Shown here piece after piece: positions 17,280-27,202 of a stretch of 64,000 bases of DNA. The notes under the pieces are model-generated. The model did no database searches, was not told the DNA's origin, and saw nothing but the letters and a program-made list of their open reading frames with translations. Source of the DNA: Rhodococcus sp. 14-2470-1b (GTDB lineage Bacteria > Actinomycetota > Actinomycetes > Mycobacteriales > Mycobacteriaceae); contig NZ_NPFY01000019.1 of assembly GCF_002259415.1 (NCBI RefSeq), positions 289,629-353,628 on the forward strand, written 5' to 3'. How positions within the stretch are numbered: the first letter of the stretch is position 1; the number at the start of each line of letters is the position of its first letter. The translations under genes and the position numbers were made by a program.

Positions 17280-18755
17280 ATGGACGTCACAGTCGACATC
17301 GCTCAGGGCACGGTTCGCGGTCAACAGAGCGGACCGGTCACTTCCTTTCTCGGAATTCCCTACGCCGAAGCGCCGTTCGGTGCACGCAGGTTCCAGGCAC
17401 CCAGCGCGCCGCCGTCGTGGAGTGGTGTCCGAGATGCCGTGACGTTCGGCGCCACGGCCCCCAAGATCGGGTACCGACCGCCCGTCAGTGAAATACTCAC
17501 CGAGCCAGTGGTTCCCGGTGAGGAATGCCTGAACGTGAACGTGTGGACACCCGACGTGTCCGCGTCGGGACTGCCGGTGTTCGTCTGGATTCACGGCGGT
17601 GCATTCGTCAACGGAAGCAACGCCGTGCCCATCTACGACGGCTCGGCGTTCGCGCGAGACGGCATCGTCGTCGTCACCGTCAACTACCGTCTCGGCGCCG
17701 ACGGATTCGCGCGAATCGACGGAGCGCCTGCCAACCGAGGCATGCTGGACCAGGTCGCCGCACTGAGGTGGGTGCGCGACAACATCGCTGCCTTCGGCGG
17801 AGACCCGAACGCGGTGACCGTTGCCGGTGAATCGGCAGGGGCGATGAGCGTCGGGACCCTGATGTCGATGCCGTCGGCGGACGGGCTGTTCCGGCGCGCG
17901 ATACTGCAGAGCGGCGCGGGATACCACGTCATCACCGAGGCTACGGCCACGAAAGTAGCCGAGGCGCTTGCTGATTCGCTGGGCGTGCAACCGAATGTGG
18001 ACGGTTTCGGGTCCGTGCCGGTGGAGGCGTTCGTCGATGCTCAGCGAGAGCTCGGCGACCGCGTCACGGCCGAGGCGCCGACGGGAGCGTGGGGTGAACT
18101 GGCGTTCAACATGATGCCCTTCGAGCCCTACATCGACGGCGACGTCGTTCCCGACGTTCCGCACCGGAGAATCGCCGCAGGCGCGGGCTCGGAGATCGAC
18201 GTTCTGATCGGCACCACCAGCGAAGAGTTCGCGTTCTTCCTGGTTCCGGCCGGTGTCGTCGGGTACGTGGACGAGGCGCGGGTCCAAGCGGCGATCGGCG
18301 CATACGGCGCCGACGTCGAGCAGGCACTCGACGTCTATCGGGCGCAGCTGCCCGATGCGTCACCCGGCGAACTGCTCATCGCGGTGGTCACCGACTGGTT
18401 CTTCCGCATCCCCGCCGTACGGGTCGCGGAGACCCGCGGCGGAAACGCATTCGTCTACGAGTTCACGTGGCGATCCACGCTCTTCGACGGCGCCCTCGGG
18501 GCATGTCATGCCCTGGAGATACCGTTCGTGTTCGACCTGCTGGACAAGCCGGAGACAGCGCGCATCACCGGAGCGAACCCACCCCAGAAGGTGGCCGACG
18601 AGATGCACCGAGCCTGGGTCGACTTCGTGCTCGACGGTTCGCCCGGCTGGGCTCGGTACGGGGCGGATCGATCGGTGATGATGTTCGGCGACCGGACCGG
18701 AGTGGTCGACGACCCCCGTGCGTCGACGAGAGAAGTCTGGGCCGGGGTGCGCTGA
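17280..18755 (+). CDS. Type B carboxylesterase
   Basis: A 491-residue carboxylesterase/lipase family enzyme. It has the N-terminal FLGIPYAEAPFGARRF signature, EECLNVNVW, the oxyanion hole HGGAF (105-109), and the nucleophile motif GESAGA with Ser185. The acidic residue is probably in TSEEFAF and the His in GACHALEIPFVF. There is no signal peptide, so it is cytoplasmic. It hydrolyses carboxyl esters; the natural substrate is unknown. The ATG follows AAAGAAG. It stands alone between a palindrome and cydA. Confidence 0.88.
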   Translation: MDVTVDIAQGTVRGQQSGPVTSFLGIPYAEAPFGARRFQAPSAPPSWSGVRDAVTFGATAPKIGYRPPVSEILTEPVVPGEECLNVNVWTPDVSASGLPVFVWIHGGAFVNGSNAVPIYDGSAFARDGIVVVTVNYRLGADGFARIDGAPANRGMLDQVAALRWVRDNIAAFGGDPNAVTVAGESAGAMSVGTLMSMPSADGLFRRAILQSGAGYHVITEATATKVAEALADSLGVQPNVDGFGSVPVEAFVDAQRELGDRVTAEAPTGAWGELAFNMMPFEPYIDGDVVPDVPHRRIAAGAGSEIDVLIGTTSEEFAFFLVPAGVVGYVDEARVQAAIGAYGADVEQALDVYRAQLPDASPGELLIAVVTDWFFRIPAVRVAETRGGNAFVYEFTWRSTLFDGALGACHALEIPFVFDLLDKPETARITGANPPQKVADEMHRAWVDFVLDGSPGWARYGADRSVMMFGDRTGVVDDPRASTREVWAGVR

Positions 18756-18794
18756 CGAGGTCTCGTTTCACAGGTGAGGCGTCGAAAACGGGTC

Positions 18795-18823
18795 TATAGT
18801 CACCACCAACCTGCGGGCTGGAG
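18795..18823 (+). promoter_or_regulatory. cydA promoter region
   Basis: TATAGT at 18795-18800 is a good -10; GGAG at 18820-18823 is the ribosome binding site for the ATG at 18829. A small palindrome TCAC-AG-GTGA lies at 18768-18777, upstream. Only a half match to a Rex operator is present. Confidence 0.45.
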
Positions 18824-18828
18824 TGGCG

Positions 18829-20271
18829 ATGGACGCTTTGGATCTTTCGAGGTGGCAGTTCGGAATCACGACTGTCTATCACTTCGTGCTGGTGCCGCTG
18901 ACCATCGGTCTCGCGCCGATGGTCGCGATCATGCAGACGATGTGGATGATCACGAAGAAGGACGCCTGGTACCGGCTCACCAAGTTCTTCGGCAAGCTGT
19001 TGCTGATCAACTTCGCGCTCGGCGTCGCCACCGGCATCGTGCAGGAGTTCCAGTTCGGGATGAACTGGAGCGAGTACTCGCGGTTCGTCGGCGACGTCTT
19101 CGGGGCTCCGCTGGCGATGGAAGGTCTTGTCGCGTTCTTCCTCGAATCCACGTTCCTCGGACTGTGGATCTTCGGCTGGGAACGACTGCCTCGGGGCGTC
19201 CACCTCGCGACCATCTGGCTCGTCGCGATCGGTGTGAACGCGTCGGGATACTTCATCGTCGTCGCGAACTCGTTCATGCAGCATCCCGTCGGCGCGGAGT
19301 ACAACGCCGAGTCCGGCCGGGCGCAGCTGACCTCGATCGGTGACCTGCTGTCGAACAACACTGCGCTGGTTGCCTACCCACATGTCATCGCAGGCGCATT
19401 CCTGACGGCCGGAACCTTCGTCGCCGGTATCTCCGGCTGGTGGATGGTGCGAACCATGCGTCGGGGCCGTGAACAGGACGCTCGTGAACTGTTCCGTCCG
19501 GCAGCACGTCTCGCGCTGCTGGTGATGATCGTGGCAGGCGTCGCCGTGGCGTGGACGGGGGACTCGCAAGGCAAGCTGATGTTCGTGCAACAGCCGATGA
19601 AGATGGCGTCGGCGGAATCGTTGTGCAACACCGAGACCGACCCCGACTTCTCGGTCCTGACGATCGGTACACACAACAACTGCGACAGTGTGACATCGGT
19701 GATCGAATTACCCTTCGTGCTTCCGTTTCTCGCGGAAGGGAAGTTCTCCGGAGTGACACTGCAAGGCGTCAACCAGTTACAGGAGCAGTACGAGCAGGAA
19801 TTCGGACCGGGCAATTACACGCCCAACCTCTTCGTCACGTACTGGTCGTTCCGAATGATGATCGGGCTCGCCGCCGGATCAGCCGCGCTGGCGCTCGCCG
19901 GGCTGTGGGTCACGAGGCGCGGGCGGGTGCCCGATCAGCGCTGGTACTCGTGGCTGGCGTTGATCGCCATACCCATGCCGTTCCTCGCCAACAGCGCCGG
20001 CTGGATCTTCACCGAGATGGGCCGACAACCGTGGATGGTGCACCCCAATCCGACCGGCGTGGACATGATCCGGTTGACCGTCGACCAAGGTGTATCGAAC
20101 CATTCGGCTGCGACGGTATGGATCTCGATCGTCACTTTCACCCTGCTCTACGGGGCACTGGGCGTCGTGTGGCTGAAGCTGATGATCCGATACGCGAAGG
20201 AAGGCCCCATGGATCACGACAGAACGCCGCCGGATCCCGCTGAACCGAAGCAACTCTCGTTCGAGTACTAG
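18829..20271 (+). CDS. cydA: Cytochrome bd ubiquinol/menaquinol oxidase subunit I
   Basis: A 480-residue membrane subunit of the high-affinity terminal oxidase that oxidises quinol and reduces O2 without pumping protons. The N-terminal WQFGITTVYHF gives the heme ligand His18, NSFMQHPVG gives the second conserved His (~152), and EMGRQPWMV carries the GRQPW motif near residue 400. The quinol (Q) loop is of the short type, as in mycobacteria, giving a shorter protein than E. coli CydA (522). The ATG is chosen for its GGAG. cydB follows after 9 nt. The cydDC exporter genes, which follow cydAB in Mycobacterium, are not here. Confidence 0.95.
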   Translation: MDALDLSRWQFGITTVYHFVLVPLTIGLAPMVAIMQTMWMITKKDAWYRLTKFFGKLLLINFALGVATGIVQEFQFGMNWSEYSRFVGDVFGAPLAMEGLVAFFLESTFLGLWIFGWERLPRGVHLATIWLVAIGVNASGYFIVVANSFMQHPVGAEYNAESGRAQLTSIGDLLSNNTALVAYPHVIAGAFLTAGTFVAGISGWWMVRTMRRGREQDARELFRPAARLALLVMIVAGVAVAWTGDSQGKLMFVQQPMKMASAESLCNTETDPDFSVLTIGTHNNCDSVTSVIELPFVLPFLAEGKFSGVTLQGVNQLQEQYEQEFGPGNYTPNLFVTYWSFRMMIGLAAGSAALALAGLWVTRRGRVPDQRWYSWLALIAIPMPFLANSAGWIFTEMGRQPWMVHPNPTGVDMIRLTVDQGVSNHSAATVWISIVTFTLLYGALGVVWLKLMIRYAKEGPMDHDRTPPDPAEPKQLSFEY

Positions 20272-20280
20272 GAGTCGACG

Positions 20281-21315
20281 ATGGCCGAGATGTGGTTCGT
20301 GATCGTCGCAGTACTCTTCGTCGGCTACTTTCTGCTCGAGGGCTTCGACTTCGGCGTCGGAATGCTGATGCCGATCGTCGGACGACGCACCGACATCCCG
20401 CCGGACGTTCGACGCCGGGTCGCACTGAACACCATCGGACCGGTGTGGGACGGCAACGAAGTCTGGCTGATCACCGCGGGCGGCGCCCTGTTCGCAGCCT
20501 TCCCGGACTGGTACGCAACCCTGTTCTCCGGCTTCTACCTTCCGCTGCTGCTGATCCTGGTGGCCCTGATCCTGCGGATCGTCGCGATCGAATGGCGCGC
20601 GAAGATCGACGACGACAACTGGCGCCGACGATGCGACTGGGGGATCGTCTTCGGGTCATGGGTTCCGGCCGTGCTGTGGGGCGTCGCCTTCGCCAACATC
20701 GTGCGCGGGGTCGAGATCGATGCGCAGAAGCAGGTGGTGTCCAGCCTCTTCGATCTGCTGAATCCGTACGCCCTGTTGGGCGGCGTCACCACCGCTGTGG
20801 TGTTCGCACTCCACGGCGCGGTGTTCCTCGCACTGAAATCGGCCGACGAGATCCGCGAGGACGCAGTCGCCATCGCAGCCAGGCTCGCGATACCTGCCGT
20901 GCCGATTGCCGGAGCCTTCGTACTCTGGACCCAGATCGCGTACGGCAAGGGATGGACCTGGATCCTCGTCGGCCTCGCCGCGGCAGCTCTTCTGGGTGTC
21001 GTGGTCTTCACCCGAGACGAGAAGGAAGGGCGTGCCTTCGCGCTCACGTCGATCGCCGTCGTCAGTACCGTGACACTGCTGTTCGCGTCGCTGTTCCCGA
21101 ACGTCATGCCGTCGACCCTCGACCCGGCCTACAACCTGACCATCGCGAACGCGTCGTCCAGCCCGTACACGCTGACCGTGATGACCTGGGTCGCCGCCTT
21201 CATGACGCCCGTCGTGATCCTGTACCAGGCATGGACGTACTGGGTCTTCCGTCAGCGCATCTCCAGCACCGCCATCGGGCAGTCCCACGGATTGAAATGG
21301 GCGGGGCGGAGCTGA
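20281..21315 (+). CDS. cydB: Cytochrome bd oxidase subunit II
   Basis: A 344-residue subunit with ~8-9 transmembrane helices that pairs with CydA. Family landmarks: WFVIVAVLFVGYFLLEGFDFG at the N-terminus, GPVWDGNEVWLITAGGALFAAFP, and IEWRAKIDD. GGAG of the cydA stop region serves as its ribosome binding site, 6 nt before the ATG. It is the last gene of the cyd operon; about 108 nt follow before the ltrA start. Confidence 0.95.
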   Translation: MAEMWFVIVAVLFVGYFLLEGFDFGVGMLMPIVGRRTDIPPDVRRRVALNTIGPVWDGNEVWLITAGGALFAAFPDWYATLFSGFYLPLLLILVALILRIVAIEWRAKIDDDNWRRRCDWGIVFGSWVPAVLWGVAFANIVRGVEIDAQKQVVSSLFDLLNPYALLGGVTTAVVFALHGAVFLALKSADEIREDAVAIAARLAIPAVPIAGAFVLWTQIAYGKGWTWILVGLAAAALLGVVVFTRDEKEGRAFALTSIAVVSTVTLLFASLFPNVMPSTLDPAYNLTIANASSSPYTLTVMTWVAAFMTPVVILYQAWTYWVFRQRISSTAIGQSHGLKWAGRS

Positions 21316-21409
21316 CATTTGTTTCGGCAGAAGGGGTGCCAGGTAAGGACTTTCGCCCGAAATGTCCGATAAACGTGTGCAGCACAAGACAATTCGGTCT
21401 GCTTTGGCC

Positions 21410-21415
21410 TATCGT
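21410..21415 (+). promoter_or_regulatory. -10 box of ltrA
   Basis: TATCGT, 8 nt before the GTG at 21424; leaderless geometry. Confidence 0.4.
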
Positions 21416-21423
21416 CGACGCCT

Positions 21424-22620
21424 GTGAACCAACCGACGAGTAAGTTCAGGCTCAACCCCATGCGCCCGCGTGACGCAGCAGAACCGCATCGCGCCGCGAG
21501 TCCGCTGGAGTTGTTCTTCGACCTGGTGTTCGTGGTCGCCGTCAGTATCGCGGCGGTTCAGCTGCATCACGCGTTGACCGAGAACCACGTCCTCGACGGT
21601 ATTGCCAGCTACCTCATGGTGTTCTTCGCCATCTGGTGGGCATGGATGAACTTCACCTGGTTCGCGACGTCGTTCGACACCGACGATTGGCTGTATCGCG
21701 TACTGACGGTGGTGCAGATGGCGGGCGTGCTCGTGCTTGCCGCAGGAATCGAACCGGCGTTCACCGACAAGGACTTCACGATTCCGGTGCTGGGCTACGT
21801 CGTCATGCGTATCGCGATGGTGGCGCAGTGGATTCGAGCGTCGAGGGCGCCCGAGCATCGGAAGACGGCGTTGATCTACGCGTCCGGTATCACGGCCGTT
21901 CAAGTGCTGTGGGTTCTGTGGCTGCTGGTCCCGCAGAGTCCGGTGCAGATCGTTCTGTTCGTGGTGTTCGCGGCACTGGAGATCTCGATTCCCGTCGTCG
22001 CCGAGAAGTCCGGCGGCACAACGCCGTGGCACCCGCATCACATCACCGAGCGATACGGACTGTTCACGCTCATCCTTCTCGGCGAATCACTTCTCGCGTC
22101 GGCCAACGCCATCATCGAAGCTCTCCACGACGAGACCGCGCTCGCGCCACTCATCTCCATCTCGGTGCTGACGCTCGTGGTCACAGCCGGACTGTGGTGG
22201 ATCTACTTCTGGCCGCCGCATCACCGTGCGATCGGTGGATTCGGCACGTCACTGACCTACGGCTACATGCACTACTTCATCTTCGCCGCGGCCGGCGCGT
22301 TCTCTGCAGGCATCGAAGTGGAGATCGACGTGCTGACCCATCACAGCGAACTCGGCGACGTCGCCGCATCGTTCACCGTGACGGTGCCCATCGCAGTGTT
22401 CGTCCTCGGCATCTGGTTCATCGCGATCAAGGACAACGCGGATCGCGTCGTCAACACCGTCGTTCCCGTCGGCGCCCTCCTGGTCCTCCTCGACCCGGTC
22501 ATTCCCATCCCGATCACGCTGACGGCCGTCGTGATGGCGGTGATCGTGGCGGTGCTCGTCGTACACCGTCCTGTCGACGCGGCGCGCCACGAAACCGGGC
22601 ATGAGAAACTCTCCTCATGA
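21424..22620 (+). CDS. Low temperature requirement protein A (LtrA) family
   Basis: A 398-residue integral membrane protein with about 10-11 hydrophobic helices. Typical of LtrA are [16 protein letters not shown] at the N-terminus, the aromatic helix [14 protein letters not shown], and [17 protein letters not shown]. LtrA was named for cold-sensitive growth in Listeria; its biochemical role is unknown. The GTG at 21424 is used; an ATG at 21460 is possible. The 3' end overlaps gpmA by 4 nt (ATGA), so the two are coupled, although gpmA is usually independent of ltrA in relatives. Confidence 0.85.
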   Translation: MNQPTSKFRLNPMRPRDAAEPHRAASPLELFFDLVFVVAVSIAAVQLHHALTENHVLDGIASYLMVFFAIWWAWMNFTWFATSFDTDDWLYRVLTVVQMAGVLVLAAGIEPAFTDKDFTIPVLGYVVMRIAMVAQWIRASRAPEHRKTALIYASGITAVQVLWVLWLLVPQSPVQIVLFVVFAALEISIPVVAEKSGGTTPWHPHHITERYGLFTLILLGESLLASANAIIEALHDETALAPLISISVLTLVVTAGLWWIYFWPPHHRAIGGFGTSLTYGYMHYFIFAAAGAFSAGIEVEIDVLTHHSELGDVAASFTVTVPIAVFVLGIWFIAIKDNADRVVNTVVPVGALLVLLDPVIPIPITLTAVVMAVIVAVLVVHRPVDAARHETGHEKLSS

Positions 22621-23372
22621 GTATCGGAACCTTGATTCTGCTCCGCCACGGCGAGAGTGAATGGAATGCGTCGAACCAGTTCACCGGGTGGCAGGACGTT
22701 CGCCTCACCGACAAGGGCGAAGCAGAGGGCAAGCGCGCAGGTGAGCTGCTGAAGGACGCAGGCGTGCTCCCCGACGTGCTGTACACCTCGCTGCTGCGTC
22801 GCGCGATCAGTACCGCGAACATCGCCCTCGACGCCGCGGACCGGCACTGGATCCCCGTCGTCCGTGACTGGAAACTCAACGAACGTCACTACGGCGCGCT
22901 GCAGGGACTGAACAAGGCCGAGACGAAGGACAAGTACGGCGACGAGCAGTTCATGCTGTGGCGTCGCAGCTACGACACCCCGCCGCCGCCCATCGAGGTA
23001 GGCAGCGAATTCAGCCAGGACAGCGATCCCCGATACGCAGACCTCGACAGCGTTCCACTCACCGAGTGCCTGAAGGACGTCGTCGACCGGCTCATCCCGT
23101 ACTTCGAAGACGTCATCGTCGCCGAGCTGAAGGCAGGCAAGACCGTACTCGTAGCCGCGCACGGCAACTCCCTGCGCGCTCTGGTGAAGTACCTCGACGA
23201 GATCTCCGACGCCGACATCGCCGGCCTGAACATCCCGACGGGCATTCCCCTGCAGTACGACTTCGTGGACGGTAAGGGCAAGCTGGTCCCGTCGAACCCG
23301 GGCGGAACATACCTCGACCCCGAAGCCGCCGCCGCAGGAGCCGCCGCGGTCGCCAATCAGGGCGGCAAGTAG
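22617..23372 (+). CDS. gpmA: 2,3-bisphosphoglycerate-dependent phosphoglycerate mutase
   Basis: A 251-residue glycolytic enzyme interconverting 3- and 2-phosphoglycerate. The phosphohistidine motif is LLRHGES with His11. [15 protein letters not shown] and [11 protein letters not shown] are signatures of the dPGM family, and the second active-site His is in VAAHGNSLR. Its C-terminal Ala-rich tail is ordinary. As in M. tuberculosis (gpm1 Rv0489) it lies just before senX3-regX3. Confidence 0.96.
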   Translation: MSIGTLILLRHGESEWNASNQFTGWQDVRLTDKGEAEGKRAGELLKDAGVLPDVLYTSLLRRAISTANIALDAADRHWIPVVRDWKLNERHYGALQGLNKAETKDKYGDEQFMLWRRSYDTPPPPIEVGSEFSQDSDPRYADLDSVPLTECLKDVVDRLIPYFEDVIVAELKAGKTVLVAAHGNSLRALVKYLDEISDADIAGLNIPTGIPLQYDFVDGKGKLVPSNPGGTYLDPEAAAAGAAAVANQGGK

Positions 23373-23479
23373 GGCCCCGGTCCGAAACAGCAGGTGAACG
23401 ATCGAAGAACACTGCCGACGAGGACTATGACGACCAGGGAAATGCCTGCACCCTGCGTATGTGAGGTGTCCATCGAACG

Positions 23480-23485
23480 TACGAT
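23480..23485 (+). promoter_or_regulatory. -10 box of senX3-regX3
   Basis: TACGAT, 6 nt before the GTG at 23492; leaderless geometry in the 119-nt spacer after gpmA. Confidence 0.45.
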
Positions 23486-23491
23486 TCCGGT

Positions 23492-24667
23492 GTGAGTGTT
23501 GCATCGGCCGTACTGCTGGCTATCGCCACGGCCTTCGTCGGATATCTCGTCGGCGGTGTTCTGATCCCCTATCTCGCGACACGTCACTCCGAACGAGCAC
23601 GCGCAACGTCGGGACTGACGATGTCGCAGGTACTGGATCTGATCATCCTGGCGTCGGAAAGCGGCATCGCAGTCGTCGACCGGTTCCACGACGTGGTCCT
23701 GTCCAACCCACGGGCCGAGGAGCTCGGTCTGGTGCGTAACCGCCTCATCGACGACCGTGCATGGGAAGCCGCGCAGAAAGTCCTCGCCGACGGCCACCCC
23801 GTCGAAGTCGACATCAGCTCCAAGGACGCCCGCACCACCACCAGCCGAGATCGCATGGCCGTGCGGTGTGTGGCTCGGATGCTGAGCAAGGAAGACCAAC
23901 GCTTCGTCGTGCTGTTCGCCGACGACGATTCCGAACAGGTTCGGATGGAAGCGACCCGTAGGGACTTCGTCGCCAACGTCTCTCACGAACTCAAGACGCC
24001 CGTCGGCGCCATGAGCCTGCTGGCCGAGGCACTGCTCGAGTCCGCCGACGACCCCGATTCGGTCCGCCATTTCGGTGGAAAGGTCGTGGCGGAGTCGAAG
24101 CGCCTCGGCAACATGGTGACGGAATTGATCGCACTGTCACGCCTCCAAGGCGCCGAGAAGTTGCCCGACCTCGAAGTCGTCGACGTCGACACCGTAGTCA
24201 ACGAGGCCCTCGATCGGTCGAAGATCGCCGCCGAGAACGCCGGAATCACCGTCACCACCGACCATCCCAGCGGCCTCGAAGTGCTGGGGGATCAGGCATT
24301 GCTGGTGACGGCGCTCGCCAACCTGATCCAGAACGCCATCGCGTACTCGTCCGACGGATCACCCGTATCGGTGTCGAGGGCACTGCGAAGCAGCTGCGTC
24401 GCCTTCGCGGTCACCGACCGCGGAATCGGCATCGCGAAAGAAGACCAGGAGCGGGTCTTCGAACGATTCTTCCGCGTCGACAAAGCTCGGTCGCGGGCAA
24501 CAGGAGGCACAGGTCTCGGCCTGGCCATCGCCAAACACGTCGCAGCCAACCACAACGGGAGCATCTCGCTGTGGAGCAAGCTCGGCACCGGATCGACTTT
24601 CACTCTGCAGATCCCTGCCTATTTCGAAGAAGACGACCTCACGTCGTTAGAAGGAGAAGAACAGTGA
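23492..24667 (+). CDS. senX3: Sensor histidine kinase SenX3
   Basis: A 391-residue membrane kinase of the phosphate-starvation two-component system. It has a short N-terminal membrane anchor (residues ~3-27), a PAS-like segment (~45-145), the dimerisation/phosphoacceptor box [11 protein letters not shown] with His165, then the ATPase boxes N ([13 protein letters not shown]), G1 ([10 protein letters not shown]), F ([12 protein letters not shown]) and G2 ([11 protein letters not shown]). It overlaps regX3 by 4 nt. The intercistronic MIRU repeats known in M. tuberculosis are absent. Partner: RegX3. Confidence 0.95.
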   Translation: MSVASAVLLAIATAFVGYLVGGVLIPYLATRHSERARATSGLTMSQVLDLIILASESGIAVVDRFHDVVLSNPRAEELGLVRNRLIDDRAWEAAQKVLADGHPVEVDISSKDARTTTSRDRMAVRCVARMLSKEDQRFVVLFADDDSEQVRMEATRRDFVANVSHELKTPVGAMSLLAEALLESADDPDSVRHFGGKVVAESKRLGNMVTELIALSRLQGAEKLPDLEVVDVDTVVNEALDRSKIAAENAGITVTTDHPSGLEVLGDQALLVTALANLIQNAIAYSSDGSPVSVSRALRSSCVAFAVTDRGIGIAKEDQERVFERFFRVDKARSRATGGTGLGLAIAKHVAANHNGSISLWSKLGTGSTFTLQIPAYFEEDDLTSLEGEEQ

Positions 24668-25353
24668 CCAACGTCTTGATCGTCGAGGACGAGGAATCGT
24701 TGGCCGACCCTCTGGCCTTTCTCCTGCGCAAAGAAGGATTCGAGGCCACCGTCGTCGGCGACGGACCCTCCGCACTGGCCGAGTTCGACAAGGCCGGCGC
24801 CGACATCGTGCTGCTCGACCTGATGCTGCCGGGAATGAGCGGCACCGACGTGTGCAAGCAACTGCGTGCACGGTCCGGCGTACCCGTGATCATGGTGACC
24901 GCTCGCGACAGCGAGATCGACAAGGTCGTCGGACTCGAACTGGGGGCGGACGACTATGTCACCAAACCGTATTCGGCTCGTGAACTGATCGCCCGCATCC
25001 GCGCAGTACTGCGCCGGGGCAGCGACGCAGACCTCGACGGCGCCGCGGACACCGGTGTGCTCGAGGCAGGCCCGGTTCGCATGGACGTGGAACGGCACGT
25101 CGTCCTGGTGAACTCGGAACAGATCACGTTGCCGCTCAAGGAATTCGATCTGTTGGAGTACCTGCTCCGCAACTCCGGTCGGGTCCTCACCCGCGGCCAG
25201 TTGATCGACCGGGTGTGGGGCGCGGACTACGTCGGAGACACCAAGACCCTCGACGTGCACGTCAAGAGATTGCGGTCGAAGATCGAGAACGACCCTGCCA
25301 AGCCGGAGCACCTCGTGACCGTCCGGGGCCTGGGCTACAAGCTCGAAGGCTAG
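24664..25353 (+). CDS. regX3: Response regulator RegX3
   Basis: A 229-residue OmpR/PhoB-type regulator. The receiver domain has the acidic pair Asp9/Glu10 and phosphoacceptor Asp52 ([11 protein letters not shown]), Thr in MVTARD and Lys in YVTKPY. The winged-helix DNA-binding domain covers ~130-229 ([20 protein letters not shown], then VKRLRSKIE). GTG 24664 follows AAGGAG by 7 nt, inside the senX3 end. It controls phosphate genes (Pst, and others) in relatives. A strong palindrome follows. Confidence 0.96.
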   Translation: MTNVLIVEDEESLADPLAFLLRKEGFEATVVGDGPSALAEFDKAGADIVLLDLMLPGMSGTDVCKQLRARSGVPVIMVTARDSEIDKVVGLELGADDYVTKPYSARELIARIRAVLRRGSDADLDGAADTGVLEAGPVRMDVERHVVLVNSEQITLPLKEFDLLEYLLRNSGRVLTRGQLIDRVWGADYVGDTKTLDVHVKRLRSKIENDPAKPEHLVTVRGLGYKLEG

Positions 25354-25360
25354 ATCCTCG

Positions 25361-25404
25361 TGTGAGTGGAAATGTGGGCCAGAGCCTACATTTCCACTCA
25401 CATA
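25361..25404. terminator. Palindromic element / bidirectional terminator, copy B
   Basis: 19-bp arms 25361-25379 and 25384-25402 with one G:U pair and a CAGA loop, 8 nt after regX3 and between convergent genes. Aligned over 44 bases it differs from 3626-3669 at five positions only. Confidence 0.75.
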
Positions 25405-25414
25405 GGGGAGGGGC

Positions 25415-26215
25415 CTACTTGGTCCGCTGCGCCTCACGAGTCGCCGGGTGCACCGCGATGAGACCGAGGCCGCGGCGCCGCTTGCACAGCGACGCCAACT
25501 CGTCGTACGCGGGCTTGCCGAGCAGTTCGGTCAGTTCGGGCTTGTACGACTCGAACACCTGCTTGCTCCCGACGTGCGCGTCGGGTGAACCCGAGCAGTA
25601 CCAGGACAGGTCGTGCCCACCCTCGCCCCATCCGCGCCGGTCGTACTCGCCGATGGTCGTCTTCAGGATCTCGGTTCCGTCGGGACGCGTCACCCAGTCC
25701 TGAGTACGGCGAATCGGCAACTGCCAGCACACATCCGGCTTGACCTCCAGCGGCTCGATGCCTTTGCGCAGTGCCATCGAGTGCAGTGCGCATCCGATGC
25801 CGCCGGCGAACCCCGGACGGTTCTGGAAGATGCACGCACCCTTGTATCGACGCGTGCGCAGCGACTGCTCGTCCTCGAGATCGTCGTATTCGACGTATCC
25901 CTTCTTTCCGAGCCCCTTGTCCCTGAACTGCCAGTCCTCGGCCGTCAGCATCTTCACCGACGCGTCGAGTTTCTTCTTGTCATCGTCGTCGGACAGAAAC
26001 GCCCCGTGCGAACAGCAGCCGTCGTCCGGTCGCCCGGCCACGGTTCCCTGGCAGGCGGGAGTGCCGAACACGCACGTCCAGTTGGACAGCAACCACGTCA
26101 GGTCGGCCGCGATGATGTGTTCGGGGTTGTCCGGATCGGGGAATTCCACCCACTCGCGAGGGAAATCCAGGTCCACTTCTGCAGCGAAGGTGTGCTGCTT
26201 ACTACCTGCTGTCAC
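25415..26215 (-). CDS. Conserved cysteine-rich protein (Rv0495c-like)
   Basis: A 266-residue soluble protein of unknown function found at the same locus in mycobacteria. It holds nine cysteines (48, 55, 67, 68, 128, 142, 163, 207, 244), several in conserved-looking clusters: [27 protein letters not shown] and DVCWQLP. Such spacing suggests bound metal or an Fe-S cluster; some similarity in style to the YkgJ/DUF3109 zinc/iron cluster group is possible. The GTG at 26215 follows a TACCGT box by 8 nt, divergent from ppx within 33 bp. Its role is unknown. Confidence 0.82.
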   Translation of the reverse strand: MTAGSKQHTFAAEVDLDFPREWVEFPDPDNPEHIIAADLTWLLSNWTCVFGTPACQGTVAGRPDDGCCSHGAFLSDDDDKKKLDASVKMLTAEDWQFRDKGLGKKGYVEYDDLEDEQSLRTRRYKGACIFQNRPGFAGGIGCALHSMALRKGIEPLEVKPDVCWQLPIRRTQDWVTRPDGTEILKTTIGEYDRRGWGEGGHDLSWYCSGSPDAHVGSKQVFESYKPELTELLGKPAYDELASLCKRRRGLGLIAVHPATREAQRTK

Positions 26216-26223
26216 AAGTGTCG

Positions 26224-26242
26224 ACGGTAGACCCAGTACCGT
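26224..26242. promoter_or_regulatory. Back-to-back leaderless promoters forming one palindrome
   Basis: ACGGTA (26224-26229) and TACCGT (26237-26242) are inverted copies separated by 7 nt. Read on the minus strand the first is a -10 box 8 nt from the GTG at 26215; the second is a -10 box 6 nt from the GTG at 26249. The whole divergent control region is 33 bp. Confidence 0.55.
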
Positions 26243-26248
26243 GGTCCT

Positions 26249-27202
26249 GTGCGATTAGGGGTGCTCGACGTCGGAAGCAACACGGTGCATCTGTTGGTGG
26301 TTGATGCGCACCGCGGTGGTCACCCCACACCGATGAGCTCGTCGAAGGCAACGCTGCGGCTGTCCGAGAACACCGACGCCGACGGCAACATCACCCGCGA
26401 AGGCGCGGACCGGCTGGTCAACGAGGTAGGAGACTTCGCCTCGATCGCGACGAAGTCAGGGTGCGAAGAACTCATGGCCTTCGCCACGTCGGCCGTGCGT
26501 GACGCACACAACAGCGACGATGTTCTGGCACGCGTTCAGCGTGAAACCGGCGTCGTGCTGCAGACGTTGTCCGGCGTCGACGAAGCCCGTCTGACGTTCC
26601 TCGCAGTCCGCCGCTGGTACGGGTGGAGCGCCGGACGCATCCTGAACCTCGACATCGGCGGAGGATCGCTGGAACTGACATCGGGAACCGACGAGGACCC
26701 CGACGTCGCGTTCTCCCTTCAACTCGGCGCAGGCCGCTTGACCAGGGATTGGCTCGACGGTGACCCGCCGGGCAAGCGCCGCGTCGCCGTCCTCCGCGAC
26801 TGGCTCGACGCCGAGCTCGCTACTCCGGCGAAGGAACTGCTGGCCGCCGGCGAACCTGATCGTTCCGTCGGAACATCGAAGACGTTCCGCTCCCTCGCCC
26901 GGCTGACCGGAGCGGCGCCGTCGGCAGCAGGTCCGCGAGTCACCCGGACGCTGACGGCGAACGGTCTCAGGCAACTCATAGCCTTCATAACGAGGATGAC
27001 TGCATCCGACCGTGCAGAATTGGAAGGAGTCAGCGCCGACCGATCACCGCAATTGGTGGCCGGGGCGTTGGTAGCAGAAGCGAGTATGCGAGCACTGTCG
27101 GTCGAGCAGATCGAGATATGCCCGTGGGCGCTGAGGGAAGGTTTGATTTTGCGGAAGCTGGACACCGAAACGGACGGCGATCTGGTGGTGCGGTCGACAT
27201 GA
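26249..27202 (+). CDS. Ppx/GppA phosphatase family protein
   Basis: A 317-residue protein of the ASKHA fold that hydrolyses polyphosphate or pppGpp. It has the phosphate-1 motif [15 protein letters not shown] at the very N-terminus, [14 protein letters not shown], and the phosphate-2 motif [15 protein letters not shown]. It lacks the C-terminal HD domain of long Ppx proteins, like mycobacterial Ppx1 (Rv0496). It is next to SenX3-RegX3, which fits phosphate metabolism. It overlaps the next gene by 4 nt. Confidence 0.9.
   Translation: MRLGVLDVGSNTVHLLVVDAHRGGHPTPMSSSKATLRLSENTDADGNITREGADRLVNEVGDFASIATKSGCEELMAFATSAVRDAHNSDDVLARVQRETGVVLQTLSGVDEARLTFLAVRRWYGWSAGRILNLDIGGGSLELTSGTDEDPDVAFSLQLGAGRLTRDWLDGDPPGKRRVAVLRDWLDAELATPAKELLAAGEPDRSVGTSKTFRSLARLTGAAPSAAGPRVTRTLTANGLRQLIAFITRMTASDRAELEGVSADRSPQLVAGALVAEASMRALSVEQIEICPWALREGLILRKLDTETDGDLVVRST

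Noticed and set aside
18756..18828. Rex operator upstream of cydA
   Set aside because: Only the right half TTCACA is present; the left half does not match, so it was not called.
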